The translations under genes and the position numbers were made by a program. A stretch of DNA of 64,000 nucleotides from contig OZ255630.1 in NCBI GenBank assembly GCA_965276825.1, positions 2,790,001-2,854,000 of the forward strand, read 5' to 3'. A model generated the notes under the pieces. That model was given only the letters and a program-made list of their open reading frames with translations, searched no databases and was not told the origin of the DNA. This document shows positions 33,269 to 41,935 of the stretch, piece after piece; the stretch's first letter is position 1; each line of letters opens with the position of its first letter. The stretch is from G965276765 sp965276825 (GTDB taxonomy: Bacteria > Actinomycetota > Acidimicrobiia > Acidimicrobiales > Palsa-688).

Positions 33269-35630
33269 CGACCTCCCGACCGCGGGCACCCGCGCCGCGG
33301 TGCGCGTCCGGGTCACCGGGGTGGTCCAGGGGGTCGGCTTCCGTCCGTTCGTGCACCGCCTGGCCACCGAGCTCGGCCTCGACGGCACGGTGGGCAACGA
33401 CACCAGCAGCGTGTTCGCCGAGCTCGAGGGCCCCGCCGCCCAGCTCGAGGCCTTCGTCGCCCGGCTGGGCGCCGAGGCCCCCCCGCTGGCGGCCATCGAG
33501 GCCGTGGAGGTGACGGACGCGGTGCCGGCGGGCCGGAGCGGCTTCCGGATCGTCGAGAGCCGCCCGGGCTCGGGTGCGGTGACACTGGTGTCGCCCGACA
33601 TCGCGGTGTGCGACGCCTGCCTGGCCGAGATGCGGGACCCGACCAACCGCAGGTACCTCCATCCGTTCATCACCTGCACCGACTGCGGACCTCGTTTCAC
33701 CATCACCCGGCGCCTGCCCTACGACCGCCCCGACACCACCATGCGGGGCTTTTCCCTCTGCTCCTCCTGCCGCGCCGAGTACGACGACCCGGCCGACCGG
33801 CGCTACCACGCCCAGCCCATCGGCTGCCACGACTGCGGGCCGGTGCTCACCTTCCGGCTCGGTGACGGGCCGACCTCCCGGCGGGGAGCGGCGCTCGACG
33901 CCGCCCGCCACGCCCTGCGCAGCGGATCCATCCTCGCCGTCAAAGGCGTCGGCGGCTACCACCTGGTGTGCGACGCCACGTCGGACGCGGCGGTGGCGGA
34001 GCTGCGGCGCCGCAAGGGCCGCGCCGACAAGCCCCTGGCGGTGATGTGCGCCGATCTCCGCACCGCCGCCCAGCTGGGCGAGCTCGGAGACGACGAGATC
34101 GGTTGGCTGCGCTCACCGGCCCGTCCCATCGTGCTCGTCCGTGCCCGCCCCGGCGGGAGCCTGTCGCCGCTGGTGGCGCCGGGCAACCCGCTCGTCGGGC
34201 TGGTGCTGCCCTACACGCCGCTGCACCATCTGCTGTTCTCCGGCGCGGCGCCCGACGGAGCCGCCACAGCCGACGGAGCCGCGGCGCTCGACGGTGGAGA
34301 GGCGGCCCTCGGCCCGTTGGTGGTGACGAGCAGCAACCCGAGCGGCGAGCCCATCTGCTACCGCGACGACGGGCTGCTCGAGCGGATCGGCCACCTGGTC
34401 GACGGCGTGCTCGCCCACGACCGGCCCATCCACGTGCCCTGCGACGACTCAGTGGTGCGGGTCGCCGACGGCCGGCTCCTCCCGGTCCGTCGCTCCCGCG
34501 GCTACGCCCCCCTCCCGGTGCGCGTCCGGCCGTCCCCGCTCGACGTGCTGGCCGTCGGGGCCGAGCTCAAGAGTGCCTTCTGCGTGGCCACCGGCGAGTG
34601 GGCCTGGATGAGCCAGCACATCGGCGACATGGGCAACATCGAGACCCTCGACGCCTTCGAGCGGTCGGTCCGCCAGTTCTGCGAGCTGTACCGCGTGGAG
34701 CCGGCCGTCGTCGCCGTCGACTCCCATCCCGGTTACCTCAGCTCCCGGTGGGCCAGGTCCCGCTACCCCCACGCCGTCGTCGAGGTGCAGCACCACCACG
34801 CCCATGTCGCCTCGGTGATGGCCGAGCACGGCCTCGACCCCGACCGCGAGGTGATCGGCGTCGCCTTCGACGGCACCGGATACGGCGACGACGGCACGAT
34901 CTGGGGTGGCGAGGTCCTCGAGGCGACCGCCGGCGGGTACCGCCGGGCCGCCCACCTGACCGCTGTGCCCCTCCCCGGCGGCGACGCCGCGGTCCGCCAT
35001 CCCTGGCGCGTCGCCCTCAGCCATCTGCGCTCGGCCGGCGTCGCGTGGACACAAGACCTGCCACCCGTCCGCCAGGCCGGCGAGGTCGAGCTCGGGGTGC
35101 TGGCCCGACAGCTGTCGACGGGACTGGCCTGCGTGGCGACGACCAGCATGGGCAGGCTCTTCGACGCCGTCGCCTCGCTGCTCGGGCTCCGCCACGACGT
35201 CACGTACGAGGCCCAGGCGGCCATCGAGCTCGAGCACGTCGCCGCCGGCCACCTCGACGACGCCCCGGCCCTGGGCTTCGACGCGGGCAGGGACGGCGCC
35301 TACGACGCCGCCCCGGTGATCGCCGGGCTGGTCGCGGCGCGCCGGGGAGGGTCCACGGTCGGGGCGGCCGCCGCCGGGTTCCACCTCGCCGTCGCCGACC
35401 TGGTCGGGCGCGCCGCGGTGGCCAGCCGGGCGCGGACGGGCTCGTCGACGGTGGTCCTCTCCGGCGGCGTCTGGCAGAACACGCTGCTGAGCGGGCTGGC
35501 CGAGCGCCGCCTGCGCCACGATGGCTTCGAGGTCCTCACCCACCGGCTGGTGCCGCCCAACGACGGTGGCCTGGCCCTCGGTCAGTTGTACATTGCGGCT
35601 CACGGAGCCACACCGACGAAGGAGGCCTGA
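33261..35630 (+). CDS. hypF: Carbamoyltransferase HypF
   Basis: A 789-aa multidomain enzyme that makes thiocarbamate on HypE for the cyanide ligands. In order: an acylphosphatase domain (VVQGVGFRPFVHRLA), two zinc fingers (CDACLAEMRDPTNRRY to CTDCGPRF; CSSCRAEYDDPADRRY to CHDCGP), a YrdC domain (residues about 200-400), and a Kae1-like domain with HHHAHVASVMAEH and FDGTGYGDDGTIWGGE. Length is normal for the family. ATG at 33261. Confidence 0.97.
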   Translation: MISDLPTAGTRAAVRVRVTGVVQGVGFRPFVHRLATELGLDGTVGNDTSSVFAELEGPAAQLEAFVARLGAEAPPLAAIEAVEVTDAVPAGRSGFRIVESRPGSGAVTLVSPDIAVCDACLAEMRDPTNRRYLHPFITCTDCGPRFTITRRLPYDRPDTTMRGFSLCSSCRAEYDDPADRRYHAQPIGCHDCGPVLTFRLGDGPTSRRGAALDAARHALRSGSILAVKGVGGYHLVCDATSDAAVAELRRRKGRADKPLAVMCADLRTAAQLGELGDDEIGWLRSPARPIVLVRARPGGSLSPLVAPGNPLVGLVLPYTPLHHLLFSGAAPDGAATADGAAALDGGEAALGPLVVTSSNPSGEPICYRDDGLLERIGHLVDGVLAHDRPIHVPCDDSVVRVADGRLLPVRRSRGYAPLPVRVRPSPLDVLAVGAELKSAFCVATGEWAWMSQHIGDMGNIETLDAFERSVRQFCELYRVEPAVVAVDSHPGYLSSRWARSRYPHAVVEVQHHHAHVASVMAEHGLDPDREVIGVAFDGTGYGDDGTIWGGEVLEATAGGYRRAAHLTAVPLPGGDAAVRHPWRVALSHLRSAGVAWTQDLPPVRQAGEVELGVLARQLSTGLACVATTSMGRLFDAVASLLGLRHDVTYEAQAAIELEHVAAGHLDDAPALGFDAGRDGAYDAAPVIAGLVAARRGGSTVGAAAAGFHLAVADLVGRAAVASRARTGSSTVVLSGGVWQNTLLSGLAERRLRHDGFEVLTHRLVPPNDGGLALGQLYIAAHGATPTKEA

Positions 35631-35632
35631 CC

Positions 35633-35929
35633 ATGTGTCTCGCCGTACCCGGCCGGATCGTCGAGATCCGGGAAGAGCGCCAGAACCGCATGGCCACCAT
35701 GGACTTCGACGGCATCCGCAAGGACGTCTGCCTGGCCTACCTGCCCGACGCCGCCGTCGGTGACTACGCCATCGTGCACGTCGGCTTCGCCATCTCCAAG
35801 GTCGACGAGACCGACGCCGTCGAGACGTTGGCCATGTTCCAGCAGCTCGGCACGCTCGAGGAGAACCTCGGAGGCGAGCCCCTCCCCCAGCCCGAGCCGG
35901 CCACCCAGTCCAACGGGAGGCCGGCGTGA
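35633..35929 (+). CDS. hypC: Hydrogenase chaperone HypC (copy 2)
   Basis: A 98-aa HypC with MCLAVPGRIVEI, where Cys2 is the iron-ligand carrier, and the barrel motif DYAIVHVGFAISKVDE. It has a ribosome site ggagg and starts two bases after the hypF stop. Its stop overlaps the hypD GTG. This is the standard hypC position, so it is probably the HypD partner. Confidence 0.95.
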   Translation: MCLAVPGRIVEIREERQNRMATMDFDGIRKDVCLAYLPDAAVGDYAIVHVGFAISKVDETDAVETLAMFQQLGTLEENLGGEPLPQPEPATQSNGRPA

Positions 35930-37047
35930 AGTACCTCGACGAGTTCCGCGATCCCGCGCTGGCCCGGCGCCTGTTCGACGAGATCGCCAGGATCACCACC
36001 CGTCACTGGGCGATTATGGAGGTGTGCGGCGGCCAGACCCACGCCATCATCCGCAACGGCATCGACCAGCTGCTGCCCGACGACGTCGAGCTGATCCACG
36101 GCCCCGGCTGCCCGGTGTGCGTCACCCCGCTCGGCATGATCGATAAGGCCCTCGACATCGCGGCGCGCCCCGGCGTGATCTTCTGCTCCTTCGGAGACAT
36201 GCTGCGGGTGCCGGGCAGCCGGCGGGACCTCTTCGCCGTGAAGAGCGAGGGGGGCGACGTGCGGGTGGTGTACTCGCCGCTCGACGCCGTCCAGATCGCC
36301 GAGGACAACCCCGACCGCCAGGTGGTGTTCTTCGCCATCGGCTTCGAGACCACCGCCCCGGCCAACGCCATGGCCGTCCACCAGGCCGAGCAGCGGGGGC
36401 TCACCAACTTCTCCGTGCTGGTCAGCCATGTGCTGGTGCCGCCGGCCATCGAGGCCATCGTCACGTCGCCGACCAACCGGGTCGACGCCTTCCTGGCCGC
36501 CGGCCACGTCTGCTCGATCATGGGCACCTGGCAGTACGGCCCGCTCGTGGACGCCCACCGGATCCCGATCGTCATCACCGGCTTCGAGCCGCTCGACGTC
36601 CTCGAGGGGATCCGCCGGGTCGTGGTGCAGCTCGAATCCGGCCGGGCCGAGATGGACAACGCCTACTCCCGGGTGGTCACCGAGGCCGGCAACGTGCCCG
36701 CCCAGCGCATGCTGGCCGACGTGTTCGAGGTCTGCGACCGCCGCTGGCGGGGCATCGGCGAGATCCCGGCCAGTGGCTGGCGGCTGAGCGAGCGGTACCG
36801 CGACTTCGACGCCGAGGCCCGCTTCGACGTCGACGACGTGGACGCTCCCGAGTCGACGCTGTGCCGCAGCGGCGAGGTCCTCCAGGGCCTCATCAAGCCC
36901 AACGAGTGCGAGGCGTTCGGCAAGGAGTGCACGCCGCGCAACCCGCTCGGGGCCACCATGGTCTCGAGCGAGGGGGCGTGCGCCGCCTACTACCAGTACC
37001 GCCGGCTCGACGACGGGCCCGTGCCGGTGGAGCTCCGCGTTGGCTGA
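35926..37047 (+). CDS. hypD: Fe(CN)2CO assembly scaffold HypD
   Basis: A 373-aa scaffold. Conserved motifs: VCGGQTHAI, HGPGCPVCV, GFETTAPANA and the C-terminal 4Fe-4S region LCRSGEVLQG to NECEAFGKECTP, ending in the CAAYYQY segment. With HypC and HypE it builds the iron-cyanide-carbonyl group. GTG start overlaps hypC. Its stop lies inside the start of hypE. Confidence 0.97.
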   Translation: MKYLDEFRDPALARRLFDEIARITTRHWAIMEVCGGQTHAIIRNGIDQLLPDDVELIHGPGCPVCVTPLGMIDKALDIAARPGVIFCSFGDMLRVPGSRRDLFAVKSEGGDVRVVYSPLDAVQIAEDNPDRQVVFFAIGFETTAPANAMAVHQAEQRGLTNFSVLVSHVLVPPAIEAIVTSPTNRVDAFLAAGHVCSIMGTWQYGPLVDAHRIPIVITGFEPLDVLEGIRRVVVQLESGRAEMDNAYSRVVTEAGNVPAQRMLADVFEVCDRRWRGIGEIPASGWRLSERYRDFDAEARFDVDDVDAPESTLCRSGEVLQGLIKPNECEAFGKECTPRNPLGATMVSSEGACAAYYQYRRLDDGPVPVELRVG

Positions 37048-38098
37048 GGCCCCCGACTTCGAGTCGTGGTCGTGTCCCGTGCCGCTGCGCGACCACGACC
37101 GGGTGGTGATCGGCCACGGTGGTGGCGGCCGGCTGTCCGCCGAGCTGATCGAGCACCTGTTCCTCCCGGCGTTCGGCGTCGAGCCCTCCGACGTCCTCCA
37201 CGACGCCGCGACGGTCACCATCGGCGGCCAACGGGTCGCCTTCTCCACCGACTCCTACGTCGTGCGCCCGCTGTTCTTCCCCGGTGGCTCGATCGGGGAG
37301 CTGGCCGTCAACGGCACGGTCAACGACGTGGCCATGGCCGGGGCCACGCCGGTGGCCCTTAGCAGCGGGTTCATCCTGGAGGAGGGTCTGCCCCTGGATG
37401 TGCTCGGTCGCGTGGCCACCGAGATGGGAAAGGCCTCGCAGCGTGCGGGGGTCAGGTTGGCGACGGGGGACACCAAGGTGGTCGACGCCGGCCTGGCCGA
37501 CGGGCTGTACATCAACACCGCAGGGATCGGCCTGATCCCCGAGGGCGTCGACATCCGCCCGACGCGCGCCACCCCCGGCGACCGGGTGATCGTCAGCGGC
37601 CCCATCGGCCTGCACGGCGTGGCCGTGATGTCGCAGCGCGAGGGGCTCGAGTTCGGCACCGAGATCCGCTCCGACACCGCGCCGCTGGCCGAGCTGGTGG
37701 GGGTGATGCTCGCCGCCTGCCGCGACCTGCACGTGCTGCGCGACCCGACCCGCGGCGGCCTGGCCGCGTCGATGTGCGAGATCGCCACCGCCGGCGGCGT
37801 GGGCATCGAGTACGACGAGACCGCCGTACCGGTGCCTGCGGAGGTGGCCGCCGCGTGCTCGCTGCTCGGCCTCGATGCCATCAGCGTGGCCAACGAGGGC
37901 AAGCTCGTCGCCGTCGTCCCCGACTCGGCGGTCGACGCAGTGATGGCCGCCATGACGGCCCATCCCGACGGGCGTGGCGCCGTGGTGATCGGCCGCGTGA
38001 CCGACGCCCATCCCGGCGTGGTCGTCGCCCGCACCTCCTTCGGCGCCCGGCGCATCCTCGACCTGCCGCTCGGCGAGCAACTTCCCCGCATCTGCTAG
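37040..38098 (+). CDS. hypE: Cyanide-forming dehydratase HypE
   Basis: A 352-aa PurM-like ATPase. It has IGHGGGGRLSAELIEHLFLP near the N-terminus, VAFSTDSYVVRP, and the essential C-terminal tail ending PRIC, whose last Cys is thiocarbamoylated by HypF. It converts this to thiocyanate for transfer to the HypCD iron. The start codon is TTG at 37040, overlapping the hypD stop by eight bases. Last gene of the hydrogenase operon. Confidence 0.97.
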   Translation: MAEAPDFESWSCPVPLRDHDRVVIGHGGGGRLSAELIEHLFLPAFGVEPSDVLHDAATVTIGGQRVAFSTDSYVVRPLFFPGGSIGELAVNGTVNDVAMAGATPVALSSGFILEEGLPLDVLGRVATEMGKASQRAGVRLATGDTKVVDAGLADGLYINTAGIGLIPEGVDIRPTRATPGDRVIVSGPIGLHGVAVMSQREGLEFGTEIRSDTAPLAELVGVMLAACRDLHVLRDPTRGGLAASMCEIATAGGVGIEYDETAVPVPAEVAAACSLLGLDAISVANEGKLVAVVPDSAVDAVMAAMTAHPDGRGAVVIGRVTDAHPGVVVARTSFGARRILDLPLGEQLPRIC

Positions 38099-38153
38099 CA
38101 GCTAGCCGCCTGTCTCGGCTGGTTGTGGCCCAGATGGCCCACCACGCAGAGGA

Positions 38154-38486
38154 TCACGGCACCGGTGCAAGGGACGTGCCCCCACCAGGAGGTGCCTGCA
38201 CCGGCAGGTTGTAGCCATTGACGTACACCTGGGGGGACACGCCCCGGCCACTTCGGAGCCACGACAAGGTGACTTCTCGGCGTTCGCCGGGCAGCAACCA
38301 CAGGTAGTTGTCGCTGTAGATGGTGGGCAGGATCCGCTCCCCGGTAAACCGGTCGCGCAGGGACACGACCACCATGGTCGCGACCGAGCTGCCGTGGTTG
38401 GTGAGGGTGACGGTCAAGGGGCCGATCGGCTCGGAGCGCCGCTGAGGGTCGGGTCGCTCCCCTCCAGCTGGCGGCGAGTGGCTCAT
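38154..38486 (-). pseudogene. C-terminal Ig-fold remnant of a GH2 exo-glucosaminidase-like protein
   Basis: A 110-aa frame with LTVTLTNHGSSVATMVVVSL and YSDNYLWLLPGERREVTLSW resembles the last Ig-like domain of glycoside hydrolase family 2 exo-beta-D-glucosaminidases and mannosidases. None of the catalytic barrel is present. No ribosome site precedes the ATG at 38486, so it is likely a relic. Confidence 0.6.
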
Positions 38487-38500
38487 CTACGCTTGGCGGC

Positions 38501-38959
38501 GTGAGCGTCGTGTACGAGTGGCGTGGGGGGTTGGGCAACCTGGAGCTCGAGGCGCTGCACGCCGAGGGGTTCGGGCACGGGCTCTCCGATTTCGACTGGA
38601 CGGCCAGGCTGGAGCGGCACAGCCTGGGATGGGTGTGCGCCCGGCGGGATGGCACGCTGATCGGGTTCGTCAACGTCGTGTGGGACGGTGGGAGCCACGC
38701 CTTCATCTTGGACACCCTGGTCGCCGCCGGCGACCGGCACTGCGGGGTGGGCACCGGCGTGGTGTCAGTTGCTGTGCGGGAGGCGGCTGCGGCGGGATGT
38801 GAGTGGCTGCACGTGGACTTCGAGGAGCATCTCCGGGCGTTCTACCTCGAGTCCTGCCGGTTCACGCCGACTGAGGCCGGGCTGATCCGCCTGGATCGCG
38901 CCGGCGCGGATCACGCGGGCCGCGGCGGGACCAGCGCGGCCGTGGGCCTCGGCGACTGA
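38501..38959 (+). CDS. GNAT-family N-acetyltransferase
   Basis: A 152-aa acetyltransferase with the core FVNVVWDGGSHAFILDTLVA, a motif A variant HCGVGTGVVSVAVREA and the closing segment HVDFEEHLRAFYLESCRF. The GTG at 38501 is the first start after an upstream stop. The acceptor is not known. The flavin-reductase-fold gene follows after 14 bases on the same strand. Confidence 0.85.
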   Translation: MSVVYEWRGGLGNLELEALHAEGFGHGLSDFDWTARLERHSLGWVCARRDGTLIGFVNVVWDGGSHAFILDTLVAAGDRHCGVGTGVVSVAVREAAAAGCEWLHVDFEEHLRAFYLESCRFTPTEAGLIRLDRAGADHAGRGGTSAAVGLGD

Positions 38960-38973
38960 AGTCGGAGGTGGGC

Positions 38974-39396
38974 ATGGATGTGGGTGAGTTTCTAACCCGA
39001 CCGCTGGTCGCTCGGGTGGCGGTGACCGGCCGGGCCGGGGAGCCGACGGTCCGGCCGGTGTGGTTCCTGTTCGAGGACGGCTGTCTGTGGTGGCTGACCG
39101 CCTCGTCGTATTCGCAGGTCCCCGAGCTGCTCGCCGCCGATTCGCGGGTGTCGGTGGTGATCGATACCTGCGACCTGGCCATCGGCGAGGTGCTGGCCGT
39201 GACCGTCAAGGGGACCGCGGAGATCCGTCCCTTCGACGCCGCCCTGGCCGGCAGGAAGCTGACCAAGTACCTGGGCCCGGACCGTGAGCGGTGGCCGGCA
39301 CGTTTCCGGGATGCGTTCGATGATCCGACCTCGGTCCTGGTGTCGTTGCGCCCCCAGCGTCGCCCGGTCCTTCGAGCCAGCTCGATCAGCGAGTGA
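38974..39396 (+). CDS. Pyridoxamine 5'-phosphate oxidase-like flavin/F420 protein
   Basis: A 140-aa split-barrel protein. It has EPTVRPVWFLFEDGCLWWLT, the strand pair SRVSVVIDTCD and TVKGTAEIRPFD, and the arginine-rich end. The pattern matches PNPOx-like enzymes that bind FMN or F420 and reduce small molecules. ATG at 38974 follows ggagg, and the preceding GNAT may be co-transcribed. Substrate unknown. Confidence 0.8.
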   Translation: MDVGEFLTRPLVARVAVTGRAGEPTVRPVWFLFEDGCLWWLTASSYSQVPELLAADSRVSVVIDTCDLAIGEVLAVTVKGTAEIRPFDAALAGRKLTKYLGPDRERWPARFRDAFDDPTSVLVSLRPQRRPVLRASSISE

Positions 39397-39921
39397 CCGC
39401 GGCCGCCCATGACCGTCAGCTGGTCGGCGTCGAGATGGGAGCGGCCACGTCTGCGAGTAGCAGTCTTCGGTGGCGGTTTTCCATCCCGTGGGAGTGGGCT
39501 CGAGGGAGGGGAGCAGTGTCGCGATGGGCGTGGCCGGCGCGACGACGCGGTGGCAGCCGGGTCGTAGTCCCCACCTGCGGTTGTCCAGGTGGACCAGGAG
39601 GTGTTGTCGGTCCAGGTGGCGTCCTCGTTCCACCAACTGGTTACCGGATGGGCATCGACCACGGGCAGTGAAGTCGTTGCCGTCGTCGGCGACGGTTGAC
39701 CTGGAGCTCGGCGCGCATGACCGTCCCGAACGGGACGACCACGAGGGCACATAACTTCAGATCAGAGCAGCGTAGACGGCCTTCCCCCCGTGGCCCCCGC
39801 CGGCCGTGAAACCTCGGGCCGACGTGGGACTCTCTCGGGCTCACTCGACCCGCTGGTCGCGGAACACCCCGGCCTCCCAGGCCGCCCCACGAACGACTCC
39901 CAGTCCGTAGGGCGGCCGATG
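39397..39921. other. Gap with decayed sequence only
   Basis: No intact gene is visible. The one coding-like signal is the DNRLRE-like fragment at 39543-39650. The remainder shows only shadows in several frames. Confidence 0.5.
39543..39650 (-). pseudogene. Possible DNRLRE-type carbohydrate-binding domain fragment
   Basis: The minus-strand frame reads VTSWWNEDATWTDNTSW and TWTTAGGDYDPAATAS. This resembles the Trp/Asn-rich WNEDATWxxN and TTPGGDYDPTP blocks of DNRLRE-like secreted domains. Nothing similar continues on either side in the same frame, so only a scrap remains. Confidence 0.4.
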
Positions 39922-40389
39922 TCAGTCCTTCACCGCCGCCATCGACGCTGCGAGCAGCGCCTCGTTCTCCTGGTGGCTCAGGGTCAGCTTGACCGAGCTC
40001 AGCCGCCAGCCCTCGGGAGTTCGCACGGCGACGTCGTCGTAGAAGCCGACGACCAGCCAGCAGTTCGATCCGCCGGCCGCGACCTCGGGGGGAGCCCAGT
40101 GCTCGACGCGGATGTGGGCCCGGATGGTCGCACGATCACCGTCGATGGCGATCCGATGGTTCGTGATCGCATGGTGGGTCGCCGTCCAACCGGCGAACGC
40201 CTGCTTCGATTGCTGACACCAGACGTCACGGCTGACCGTCGTGACCGGTGCGCCGAGTGAGCTGAAGTCGCTGATGAACTCGTCGCAGAACACCGACCGC
40301 GGCAACTCCTCCCAATTCTGGGTGTCCGGCATGTTGGCGTAGCGGCTCATGAGCTCCACGAGCTCGTCACGGTCATGTTGTTCGGTCAT
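39922..40389 (-). CDS. SnoaL-like (NTF2-fold) protein
   Basis: A 155-aa protein of the nuclear-transport-factor-2 fold: an N-terminal helix DRDELVELMSRYANMPDTQN, the strand-helix ATHHAITNHRIAIDGDRATI, and the closing GFYDDVAVRTPEGWRLSSVK. Such proteins are small cyclases, isomerases or binding proteins. ATG at 40389 is preceded by a strong aggaggg site. Function cannot be refined. Confidence 0.88.
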   Translation of the reverse strand: MTEQHDRDELVELMSRYANMPDTQNWEELPRSVFCDEFISDFSSLGAPVTTVSRDVWCQQSKQAFAGWTATHHAITNHRIAIDGDRATIRAHIRVEHWAPPEVAAGGSNCWLVVGFYDDVAVRTPEGWRLSSVKLTLSHQENEALLAASMAAVKD

Positions 40390-40622
40390 CGCTCCCTCCT
40401 GGTACTCGTACTTGTACGGAAGGTTCTCACAGGGTCAGTGGACCTGTGGGGCGGTGCCGCAGGTGCCGTCCCACCCCTGGGGGCATCATCGAGTCGTCGG
40501 GAGATCGCTCTGAGGGAAAGGTCTGAGGGCGTTGTGCATCGTCGGTGCCAAAGAGAGACAGCCGCCAGGCGTGGAGAGCTTCGGTGCTGCTCAGGCCGAA
40601 AATGCCGGTGACGATAGGACAG

Positions 40623-41060
40623 GGGTGCGGAGCCTCGTGCTGCGTCGTACTGATGGGTGCAGGTGTTGTGGTCGGGCTCTTCAGGCCGGTCAGCAAGCAT
40701 GGTGGGATCCGTCGACTTCGACGGTGGTCTGCGACAGCTGTGGCCCGCTGCCGGCTGAGTGATCACGTGAGCTGGGCCGGGCGGCACGGTCGGCCGGACG
40801 GGAGGCGGTGCGTCGCCGAGCGCGCCATCAGGCCATCCAGGCTGGGCGTGTCGCGGCCGACGGTGCTCGCCGGGAGCGTGTCCTAGCCGAACGTCCGTTC
40901 GTCGGCCGGGTGCTCGACGCCATCGACGGGATCACCGTCGTTCATGATCGGCGTGATCCCTGGTCGCCGGTCGAACATCGACCACCTCGCAGTGTGCGCT
41001 GGCTGGGTGTGGGTGATCGATTCCAAGCGGTATGTCGGCCAGCGGGGCGGCCAACCGTCG
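40623..41060 (+). pseudogene. Frameshifted NERD (nuclease-related) domain gene
   Basis: Three pieces in different frames make up a NERD-type protein. An N-terminal zinc ribbon CRCCGRALQAGQQAWWD to CDSCGP ends at an early stop (40762). Next comes a piece ending ITVVHDRRDP (to about 40950). A third reads RSNIDHLAVCAGWVWVIDSK and RYVG, the nuclease core. A single-base shift near 40948-40956 would join the last two. The C-terminal half is gone, and the excisionase-like gene starts inside the end. Confidence 0.65.
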
Positions 41061-41253
41061 GGGCCTGGATGCAGGAAGCCGGTGGCTGGACATCCGCCAG
41101 ATCTACGACGACCTCGGCGTGTCATCGTCCACGGCCTACAAGTGGTCGGCTCGGGGATCGCCCTGGTTTCCCCGGTCCATCCGGCTGCACAACGGCGACA
41201 TCCGGGTCCGGCGGGACTGGCACGAGACGTCGCTGGACGCGCTGGAGGTCTGA
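41032..41253 (+). CDS. Small helix-turn-helix protein, excisionase-like
   Basis: A 73-aa protein whose residues 18-50, WLDIRQIYDDLGVSSSTAYK followed by WSARG, form a MerR/AlpA-like helix-turn-helix and wing. Such proteins act as excisionases or small regulators of mobile elements. The only in-frame start is an ATG at 41032 lying inside the NERD remnant, so the true N-terminus may have been replaced. No integrase is adjacent. Confidence 0.55.
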   Translation: MSASGAANRRGLDAGSRWLDIRQIYDDLGVSSSTAYKWSARGSPWFPRSIRLHNGDIRVRRDWHETSLDALEV

Positions 41254-41336
41254 GGGATCCGTCGGTTTGGCTGACCCGGCCTGCGATCTTTGTGCTTGGC
41301 CGCCTTGCTGGCGGCAACCCGGCGGCGCAGGACCGA

Positions 41337-41723
41337 TCAGCTGGCGAGAAGCTGCTGGACCCTCTGGTGGGAGATTCCCAGCAACTCCGCCGCGTCCCGA
41401 CGGGACAGGCCCATCTCGGTGAGCTCCCTCACGGCCTCAGCGGTCGCCTCCTTGGCCGCCGTGCCGGCCCGCTCGGCCTGGGCCCGGGAGCGGGCGACGC
41501 GGGCCGCCGTCGCCTGCAGCTCCGCAGGCAGTTGGTCGACGATGGCCAACACGTCCGGCTCGGAGTCCAGCCACGCGGCCAGCGCCTCGCGGATGCGCTC
41601 GGCGGCCTGATGCAGGCTGCGGCCATAGGTCTGGCAGCCCGGATTCCCTTTGATTCGAACTAGCCAGGCGTCACTCTCGGGGTCACGCTCGTACACCGCG
41701 ACGTATCTCTTGGCTCGACTCAT
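41337..41723 (-). CDS. hicB: HicB-family antitoxin
   Basis: A 128-aa antitoxin. The N-terminal half is the HicB RNase H-like fold (YVAVYERDPESDAWLVRIKG, then GRSLHQAAERIREALAAWL). The C-terminal part is helical and ends in a DNA-binding helix-turn-helix, MGLSRRDAAELLGISHQRVQ. It should neutralise HicA and repress the pair. Its ATG overlaps the hicA stop (ATGA), with the toxin gene first, the usual hicAB order. Confidence 0.85.
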   Translation of the reverse strand: MSRAKRYVAVYERDPESDAWLVRIKGNPGCQTYGRSLHQAAERIREALAAWLDSEPDVLAIVDQLPAELQATAARVARSRAQAERAGTAAKEATAEAVRELTEMGLSRRDAAELLGISHQRVQQLLAS

Positions 41724-41923
41724 CTCCGCCACCCATCTCCGAGGCCTGGTGCGAGCGACCGCTCGATCGATCGCAGGGTTCCGATGGCAACGTCCTGGCT
41801 GCGGTGGTTCGGGATGACGCTCTGGCAAGCGCCGGGGCGGCGCACCACCACGTGGGAACCGCGTCGGCGGATCCTCTCGCAGCCCGTTCGCTCGACGGCT
41901 CGACGTACCTCTCGCCCGGTCAT
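41720..41923 (-). CDS. hicA: HicA-family mRNA interferase toxin
   Basis: A 67-aa toxin from the ATG at 41923 (MTGREVRRAVERTGCERIRR). The dsRBD-like fold with catalytic His in RRGSHVVVRRPG, followed by VIPNHRSQDVAIGTLRSIER, is the HicA pattern. It cleaves mRNA when unbound. An earlier ATG at 41935 is possible. TACGAT just upstream could be a -10 element giving a nearly leaderless message. Confidence 0.85.
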   Translation of the reverse strand: MTGREVRRAVERTGCERIRRRGSHVVVRRPGACQSVIPNHRSQDVAIGTLRSIERSLAPGLGDGWRR

Positions 41924-41935
41924 CGCGTCTAACAT

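Noticed and set aside
38095..38105. CTAG-rich palindrome after hypE as terminator
   Set aside because: Only a very short stem, so not counted as a terminator.
41640..41665. tRNA-like gattcgaa box
   Set aside because: Lies inside hicB coding sequence, with no cloverleaf around it.
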